Assembly (NCBI GenBank): GCA_031254155.1
Contig: JAIRVA010000303.1
Location: forward strand, 1-17,085
Source of the DNA: Propionibacteriaceae bacterium
GTDB taxonomy: Bacteria; Actinomycetota; Actinomycetes; Propionibacteriales; Propionibacteriaceae
Direction: 5' to 3'
DNA length: 17,085 bases
Shown here: piece by piece, positions 11,642 through 17,085 of the stretch
Layout of the letters: each line of letters starts with the position of its first letter
How positions within the stretch are numbered: position 1 is the first letter of the stretch
Translations under genes and position numbers: made by a program
The notes under the pieces: generated by a model
Told to the model about the DNA's origin: nothing
What the model saw: the letters and a program-made list of their open reading frames with translations, nothing else
Databases searched by the model: none

Positions 11642-13378
11642 TCAGCCAGCCCGCTTCTGGACCGCCGCCCACTCGTCCTTCAGGCCGACGGTCCGGTGGA
11701 ACACCAGGGGCGCCGCCCGGTCCGCCGCGAAGTAGCCGATCCGCTCGAACTGGACGACCTGGCCGGGGGCCACGCCGCCATCACCCGGTGCCAGCGCCGG
11801 TTCGGCCTTGGCCTGGACGACCGCGACCGAGCCGGGGTTGAGGTCGTCGAGGGGGTCACCGGTCGTCTCCCCCGGTGATTCCGCCGCGAACAACCGCTCG
11901 TAGAGCCGGACCTCCGCGTCCAGCGCGTGCGTCGCGGACACCCAGTGCAACGTGGATTTCACCTTTCGCCCGTCGGGCGCGTTACCGCCGCGGCTCATCG
12001 GGTCGTACGTCGCGTGAACCTCGGTGACCGCGCCCTGGGCGTCCACCACGGCGCCGGTCGCAGTGACGAGGTACGCGCCGCGCAACCGGACCTCTCTCCC
12101 CACCGACAAGCGGAAGAACTTCGGCGGTGGCACCTCGGCGAAGTCGTCGGCCTCGATGTAGAGCTCGCCGGTGAAGGGGACGCGCCGACTCCCGTCCTCC
12201 GCGCACTCCGGATTGTTGGCGATCTCGAACCACTCCGTCACACCGGCGACCGTGTCGCCGGTCGCCCGGGCCTCGCCCAGCGTGCGTCCGTCTGCCGTCG
12301 GCCAATCATCGATGACCAGGCGCAGCGGCTTCAAAACCGCCATCCGGCGCTGGGCGGTCCGGTTGAGTTCCGTCCGGACGAACGACTCCAGTTCCTCAAC
12401 CGAGTGCCGCGAATTGGTCTTGTTCACCCCGATGTGGGCGCAGAAAGCGCGGATCGCCGCCGCCGGGTACCCGCGCCGCCGCAGCCCCTGGAGCGTCGGC
12501 ATCCGTGGGTCGTCCCAGCCGTCGACGATGCCTTCCGTGATCAGTTGGCGGAGTTTCCGCTTGCTGGTGATGGTATGGGTCAGCTCCAACCGGGCGAACT
12601 CTAGTTGTTGGGGTTTCTCGTACGGCAGCTCGAGGTGGGCGAGGTACCAGTCGTACAGCGGCCGGTGGCTCACGAACTCCAGCGAGCACATCGAGTGGGT
12701 GACGCCCTCGAGCGCATCGGACTGCCCGTGCGCCCAGTCGTACGTCGGGTAGATCACCCAGGCGTCGTGGGTGCGGTGGTGGTGGCCGCGGCGGATGCGG
12801 TACATCACCGGGTCGCGCAGCGCCATGTTGTCCGACTGCATATCGATCTTGGCCCGCAGGACCTTGGTACCATCCGCGAACTCCCCCGCCTTCATCCGGC
12901 GGAACAGGTCCAGGTTCTCCGCGGGCGTACGGTCACGGTACGGGGACTCGACTCCCGGCTTGCCGAACCCGCCCCGCTGGGTGGAGATGGTCTCCTGGTC
13001 CTGGTCGTCCACGTAGGCTAAACCGAGGATGACAAGGGATTCCGCCCAGTCGTAGAGGGAGGCGAAGTAGTCGGACGCGTAGAAGACGTGCGCCGGGGCG
13101 AACCCCAGCCAGGCGATGTCATCAAGGATCGAGTCCACATACTCCGTGTCCTCGGTGTCCGGGTTGGTGTCATCGAACCGCAGGTTGCACGTACCCCCGA
13201 ACTGTTCCGCGATCCCGAAATCCGCGACGATGGCCTTGGCGTGGCCGATGTGGAGGTACCCGTTCGGCTCCGGCGGGAACCGCGTCTGGACGCGCCCGGA
13301 GTAGGTACCAGCGGCATTGTCCGCGCGCACCGTGTCGGCGACAAAGTCCCCCGCGGAGGTGACGGTCGGTTCAATCAT
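11642..13378 (-). CDS. glnS: Glutaminyl-tRNA synthetase
   Basis: GlnRS charges tRNA-Gln directly. The 578-aa protein has RFPPEPNGYLHIGHAKAI (33-50), with the class I HIGH at 43-46, LRFDDTNPD (66-74), YPTYDWAHGQSDALEGVTHS (210-229) and SKRKL (272-276) for the KMSKS loop, then the GlnRS-type beta-barrel anticodon-binding half. RFDDTNP and PEPNGYLHIGHAK distinguish it from GluRS. Most actinobacteria lack this enzyme and use GatCAB instead, so its presence is informative. The ATG at 13378 is 6 nt from a TAATCT hexamer whose first three bases are the stop codon of the upstream rhuM fragment. Confidence 0.96.
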   Translation of the reverse strand: MIEPTVTSAGDFVADTVRADNAAGTYSGRVQTRFPPEPNGYLHIGHAKAIVADFGIAEQFGGTCNLRFDDTNPDTEDTEYVDSILDDIAWLGFAPAHVFYASDYFASLYDWAESLVILGLAYVDDQDQETISTQRGGFGKPGVESPYRDRTPAENLDLFRRMKAGEFADGTKVLRAKIDMQSDNMALRDPVMYRIRRGHHHRTHDAWVIYPTYDWAHGQSDALEGVTHSMCSLEFVSHRPLYDWYLAHLELPYEKPQQLEFARLELTHTITSKRKLRQLITEGIVDGWDDPRMPTLQGLRRRGYPAAAIRAFCAHIGVNKTNSRHSVEELESFVRTELNRTAQRRMAVLKPLRLVIDDWPTADGRTLGEARATGDTVAGVTEWFEIANNPECAEDGSRRVPFTGELYIEADDFAEVPPPKFFRLSVGREVRLRGAYLVTATGAVVDAQGAVTEVHATYDPMSRGGNAPDGRKVKSTLHWVSATHALDAEVRLYERLFAAESPGETTGDPLDDLNPGSVAVVQAKAEPALAPGDGGVAPGQVVQFERIGYFAADRAAPLVFHRTVGLKDEWAAVQKRAG

Positions 13379-13384
13379 CCCGCC

Positions 13385-13390
13385 AGATTA
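13385..13390 (-). promoter_or_regulatory. Leaderless -10 hexamer of glnS, overlapping the rhuM stop
   Basis: TAATCT-GGCGGG-ATG on the minus strand. TAA (13388-13390) is also the stop codon of the rhuM fragment. The spacing matches gltX and purS. Confidence 0.6.
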
Positions 13391-13993
13391 CCATTCCTCG
13401 CCCGCGGGCGGCCCTCGCAGGTGACCATCACGCGCGGCAAAGAATCGCGTACTCTCCCCGCTCACCGGATCGTAGTCGGCACTGGTGGCGTACAGATCGA
13501 GGATCTGCCGGTAAAGCACCTTCTCGGACGACCGAATGTCGCGGATGCGATCCAACAGTTCTTTCCAGTACGAACCACCACCCAGACTCTTGAGCCGCTG
13601 GTCATCCAACGTGAAACCCTTGACGAGGAACTCGCGGAGCCGCTCAGTCGCCCAGATGCGGAACTGGGTGCCGCGTAGCGAGCGTACCCGGTAGCCCACG
13701 GAAATAATGACATCCAGGTTGTAGTAGGCGACGAGGTAGTTCCTGCCATCGGCCGCAGTTGTTCGGTATCTCCGAACAACTGCCTGCTCGTCGAGTTCAC
13801 CCTCGTCAAACACATGCTTGATGTGCTCGCTGATGTTCGCCTTACTGGACTGGAACAGTTCTACCATCTGGGCCTGGCTCAGCCAGACCGTCTCCCCGTC
13901 CAGTCGTACCTCAATCGCCGGCTGCCCGCTGTCGCGCTGGTATAGGACGATCTCGCCAGTCGGCTCACCACTTTGGCGATCATTTCCGGCCAC
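13388..13993 (-). pseudogene. RhuM-family protein, C-terminally truncated
   Basis: RhuM-family proteins (named from a Salmonella pathogenicity-island gene; function unclear, often near defence or toxin-antitoxin genes) are about 330-345 aa. This one has the conserved first half: VWLSQAQMVELFQSSKANIS, YNLDVIISVGYRVRSLRGTQ, FRIWATERLREFLVKGF and LLDRIRDIRSSEKVLYRQIL, then YATSADYDP. Homology stops just after STRFFA, and a short unrelated tail runs to a TAA 9 nt before glnS. The final 140 or so residues are missing. I start at the second GTG of a GTG-GTG pair (13993) because GGAGG lies 6 nt before it; the upstream GTG at 14011 has no such site. The N-terminal DNA-binding-like half may still be made. 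Confidence 0.85.
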
Positions 13994-14054
13994 CACCCAC
14001 CTCCACTTCACTCGAGGAATGTGTGCATCAGCCTAGCGGGGCGTACCGACAAAA
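13975..14054 (+). repeat. 80-bp direct repeat, copy 1 (rhuM promoter, ribosome site and start)
   Basis: This stretch recurs at 14681-14760 without gaps at an offset of 706 bp, with 69 of 80 bases identical by my hand alignment. It covers the first codons of rhuM, its GGAGG and its -10. The two copies flank the first toxin-antitoxin pair. Between it and that pair's GTG (14055-14127) lies only the pair's promoter. Confidence 0.85.
14030..14035 (-). promoter_or_regulatory. -10 of the rhuM fragment
   Basis: TAGGCT on the minus strand is 36 nt before the GTG at 13993, leaving room for the GGAGG site, so this is a leadered gene. The matching position in the second repeat copy reads TGGGCT and has lost the -10 consensus A. 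Confidence 0.45.
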
Positions 14055-14091
14055 CTGCGACGCCCGCCGGCGGCGCGGAGGTGACTCGGGC

Positions 14092-14121
14092 TTGACTATC
14101 TTCTCTTGTGTCTGACAAAAT
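14092..14121 (+). promoter_or_regulatory. Promoter of the first toxin-antitoxin pair with overlapping palindrome
   Basis: TTGACT (14092-14097), 18 nt, then CAAAAT (14116-14121), which ends 6 nt before the GTG at 14128, the leaderless spacing seen elsewhere. TGTC-T-GACA (14109-14117) overlaps the -10 and could be where the antitoxin binds to repress its own operon. Confidence 0.45.
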
Positions 14122-14127
14122 GACAGC

Positions 14128-14370
14128 GTGCCTCTGAGATTCGACTCACGAGCCGACAAACACCATGTGCCACGCCACTCTAGCTGGTACGTGGCCGTGA
14201 CCGCGCCATCAGTGTCCACGACCACCAACTGGGGACAACCGGGTCGCTTGTTCATCGGCGTGGATGATCGCGGTGTCGAATTGGAGGTCATCGTAGTTCA
14301 CCGTGGGCGTGACGAAATCATCGTCCACCCGATGCCGACCGCCTTCAGACACAACAGTCAAGGAGAATAA
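14128..14370 (+). CDS. Putative small toxin of an unnamed family (GVDDRGVELE type), copy 1
   Basis: The 80-aa product is related to the one encoded at 15153-15386: both have a basic start with KH/HK (ADKHHVPRH here), then F/WIGVDDRGVELE, and near the end MPTAFR preceded by IIVH or IIKH. I cannot name the family with certainty; its size, basic N-terminus and predicted beta strands recall RelE/BrnT-like toxins. The partner behind it carries a ribbon-helix-helix domain, as antitoxins do. The gene comes first in the pair, 2 nt ahead of the partner. The GTG at 14128 lacks a Shine-Dalgarno site but fits a leaderless start. It appears complete. Confidence 0.6.
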   Translation: MPLRFDSRADKHHVPRHSSWYVAVTAPSVSTTTNWGQPGRLFIGVDDRGVELEVIVVHRGRDEIIVHPMPTAFRHNSQGE

Positions 14371-14372
14371 TC

Positions 14373-14675
14373 ATGGAGCCGCGAATGACGCCTGCACAGG
14401 CACTCAAAACACTGGAGACGATGACCGACGCCGACTTCGAGACAGTCGAAGCGACCGATTTGAATGACGCCGACATCGACGAACTGATCACCAACGGGAG
14501 ACGCGCCTGGACGGGTCGACCATCGCTGACCGCGCCGGGTACCCGCTCCCCACGGCTTAACTTCCGCGTGTCGCAAACCGTCAAGGACAAACTCACGCAA
14601 ACGGCACAGCAGCAACGCCGCCGCGAGTCCGATGTGGCACGCGAGGCCCTGGAACGGTACCTGCAAGCGACATGA
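14373..14675 (+). CDS. Ribbon-helix-helix antitoxin-like protein, copy 1
   Basis: This 100-aa protein has an acidic N-terminal half (DADFETVEATDLNDADIDEL), a Gly/Pro-containing joint (TGRPSLTAPGTRSPR, 49-63) and a C-terminal CopG/Arc-like module, LNFRVSQTVKDKL followed by SDVAREALERYL. DNA binding by the strand-helix-helix and toxin binding by the acidic half would be the normal division. AAGGAG (14360-14365) precedes the ATG at 14373. The second antitoxin in the island shares the joint and C-terminal module but has a different N-terminal half. It is probably the partner and repressor of the preceding gene. Confidence 0.65.
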   Translation: MEPRMTPAQALKTLETMTDADFETVEATDLNDADIDELITNGRRAWTGRPSLTAPGTRSPRLNFRVSQTVKDKLTQTAQQQRRRESDVAREALERYLQAT

Positions 14676-14680
14676 CGTCC

Positions 14681-14760
14681 GGCGATAACTTCCGGCCACC
14701 ACTCACCTCCACTTCACCCGAGTAATGTGTGCCCCAGCCCAGCGGGGAGCACCGACAGAA
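14681..14760 (+). repeat. 80-bp direct repeat, copy 2 (orphan rhuM 5' end)
   Basis: It begins 5 nt past the antitoxin stop. On the minus strand it keeps the GGAGG and the GTG (14697-14699) of rhuM, but the frame then runs antisense into the antitoxin gene and has no RhuM body. It is therefore the orphaned front of a second rhuM-like gene. The remaining gap to 14808 has no feature I can support. Confidence 0.75.
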
Positions 14761-14808
14761 CCACGGCGGCGTAACTGGCAGCAGAGCGCGAAGGCACTAC
14801 GGGATCGG

Positions 14809-15156
14809 TCAGACTGCCGGGACAGCGAGATCGGCGGTAATAATCTCTCTCAGCAACTTGGCAGGCGACTTACCTTCCGCCGACGCGCGTTGGCGAACCC
14901 GCGCCGCAGTTGCCCGGTCCAAGCGGACCTGAAACCGTGGCGAGATACTTCCGTCCCCTGACAAGGACTTTCCACCGGGACGTAGGCCGGGATACCGCCG
15001 GGTCATCTCCTCAAACTCCATGTCCAGGGTGGCTTCAGTCACACGCTGACCGGTGCGGTCGTGCACGACAACCTCATCAAGGTCGATGTCATCCACCTCG
15101 GAGACACCCGGCACAAAGACGTAGCGAGCTGGATCAATCGCCATAGTATTGCTCAT
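14809..15156 (-). CDS. Ribbon-helix-helix antitoxin-like protein, copy 2
   Basis: A 115-aa protein whose last 45 residues, ISPRFQVRLDRATAARVRQR then SPAKLLREIITADL, form a ribbon-helix-helix module like that of copy 1, after a similar joint (GGKSLSGDGSISPR). The N-terminal 65 residues are acidic (VSEVDDIDLDEVVV, EFEEMTRRYPG) and unlike copy 1. The ATG overlaps the toxin stop as ATGA and has AGGAGG upstream (15162-15167). Convergent with copy 1. Antitoxin function is inferred from domain, size and coupling. Confidence 0.65.
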   Translation of the reverse strand: MSNTMAIDPARYVFVPGVSEVDDIDLDEVVVHDRTGQRVTEATLDMEFEEMTRRYPGLRPGGKSLSGDGSISPRFQVRLDRATAARVRQRASAEGKSPAKLLREIITADLAVPAV

Positions 15157-15386
15157 CGTTTCCTCCTGAAAGCCGTTGGCATGACATGTTTGATGATGAC
15201 CAGGGCGTCATCATCCGCGTCGACAAAACCGATGATCTCGAGTTCAACACCTCGGTCATCGACACCAATCCACCAAAGATCGCCCTTCACGTCCACTATA
15301 GGTTGCCCCGCCGCCGCCAAAGCGGCCAAAGCGTGCGCCCGGCCAATCTTGTGACGCCGAGACGATCGGGTGAACCTGAACCGCAT
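15153..15386 (-). CDS. Putative small toxin of an unnamed family (GVDDRGVELE type), copy 2
   Basis: The 77-aa product starts MRFRFTRSSRRHKIGRAHAL, has WWIGVDDRGVELEIIGFVDA in the middle and ends HVMPTAFRRKR. It is clearly basic at both ends and shares its core with copy 1, though the flanks differ widely, so the pair is an old duplication or two separate arrivals. It precedes and overlaps the antitoxin gene by 4 nt. A TATGCT hexamer stands 6 nt before the ATG (leaderless spacing). The gene lies 60 nt behind gltX on the same strand. A ribonuclease role is a guess from the general RelE/BrnT-like look, not from visible catalytic residues. Confidence 0.62.
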   Translation of the reverse strand: MRFRFTRSSRRHKIGRAHALAALAAAGQPIVDVKGDLWWIGVDDRGVELEIIGFVDADDDALVIIKHVMPTAFRRKR

Positions 15387-15392
15387 GCCTCT

Positions 15393-15410
15393 AGCATAGA
15401 CTCTATATTA
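15393..15410 (-). promoter_or_regulatory. Promoter/operator of the second toxin-antitoxin pair
   Basis: On the minus strand TATGCT (15398-15393) is followed by AGAGGC and the ATG. The perfect palindrome ATAGA-G-TCTAT (15396-15406) overlaps it and is a likely site for autorepression. TAATAT (15410-15405) is an alternative -10. Confidence 0.45.
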
Positions 15411-15446
15411 GTCGTCTAGCTGGCGTGCCACAGCTTGACCTTCCGC

Positions 15447-16925
<1,479 letters not shown>

Positions 16926-16931
16926 CCCGCC

Positions 16932-16937
16932 AGTCTA
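16932..16937 (-). promoter_or_regulatory. Leaderless -10 hexamer of gltX
   Basis: TAGACT-GGCGGG-ATG on the minus strand, the cleanest example of the shared start architecture; the GGCGGG-ATG part is identical at glnS. Confidence 0.65.
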
Positions 16938-17015
16938 CCGGGCGGGGGGCCGACCCCACCCGCTTTCCCCGTCCCTTCCGGTTCGCCCGGCCTCTGGTGT
17001 CACAACGAGGGCCCC

Positions 17016-17082
17016 AGGCTCGAGTGATGGGAAATGTACAGTTTCCCGCTCCAAAATCGTACATTTCCCGCCACTCGAGCCT
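17016..17082. repeat. Inverted repeat with 24-bp arms upstream of gltX
   Basis: Arms at 17016-17039 and 17059-17082 match at 22 of 24 positions (AT against GC at the two others), with a 19-nt loop. Each arm contains CTCGAG near its outer end and GTAC at its inner end. It lies in an intergenic stretch 90-160 bp upstream of gltX; the stretch 16938-17015 has no gene I can support. It could be a terminator for a gene beyond the window, a MITE-like element or a large operator. Confidence 0.75.
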
Positions 17083-17085
17083 CTG

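Noticed and set aside
13994..14011. rhuM start at the GTG at 14011
   Set aside because: No ribosome site precedes it, while GGAGG stands 6 nt before the GTG at 13993.
14358..14702. Minus-strand frame of 114 codons antisense to the first antitoxin
   Set aside because: It begins at the orphan rhuM start in repeat copy 2 but carries no RhuM sequence; the sense-strand protein has a clear ribbon-helix-helix domain.

Overview
The window reads as a high-GC actinobacterial chromosome. Coding is G/C-biased at third positions, GTG starts are common, the glycosyltransferase at the left edge resembles the actinobacterial MshA type, and several core genes seem to be transcribed without a leader. I cannot name the genus. 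A dedicated GlnRS beside GluRS is unusual for this phylum, and a 3-oxoacid CoA-transferase is present; both would suit a Propionibacteriales-like organism, but that is inference.

Layout. 1-501: 5' part of a GT4 glycosyltransferase (minus), preceded by a four-half-site ACTCG/CGAGT array. 617-4100: a divergent LacI-type repressor and a cytoplasmic GH3 beta-glycosidase with a GAAA-C-TTTC operator between them, followed by a terminator and a cluster of CACAACTTGGGC repeats. 4421-4821: vapB followed by a VapC reduced to its two ends. 5031-6128: an unrecognised multi-pass membrane protein. 6138-7499: an AraM/EgsA-like glycerol-1-phosphate dehydrogenase (minus). 7645-7984: a RelB/DinJ antitoxin followed by a MazF reduced to its two ends. 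7976-9807: purQ, purS and purC (minus). 9931-11364: CoA-transferase subunits B and A, preceded by a previously unmarked 27-codon leader ORF. 11642-13378: glnS. 13388-15386: an accessory island between glnS and gltX, holding a truncated rhuM, two convergent copies of an unnamed toxin-first pair (a small 'GVDDRGVELE' protein plus a ribbon-helix-helix protein), and an 80-bp direct repeat that duplicates the rhuM promoter and start. 15447-16925: gltX. The right end holds a 24-bp-arm inverted repeat.

How the parts relate. The housekeeping genes (glycosyltransferase, G1P dehydrogenase, purS, purC, glnS, gltX) share one start architecture: a TAnnCT hexamer followed by GG, placed 6-7 nt before the start codon, which predicts leaderless mRNAs. 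The sugar locus, the CoA-transferase genes, vapB, relB and rhuM instead have Shine-Dalgarno sites. Accessory toxin-antitoxin material sits against purQ, glnS and gltX. In two separate loci the antitoxin is intact while the toxin has lost its middle in frame. In the island, the two small pairs look intact and are the best candidate here for a poorly described system.
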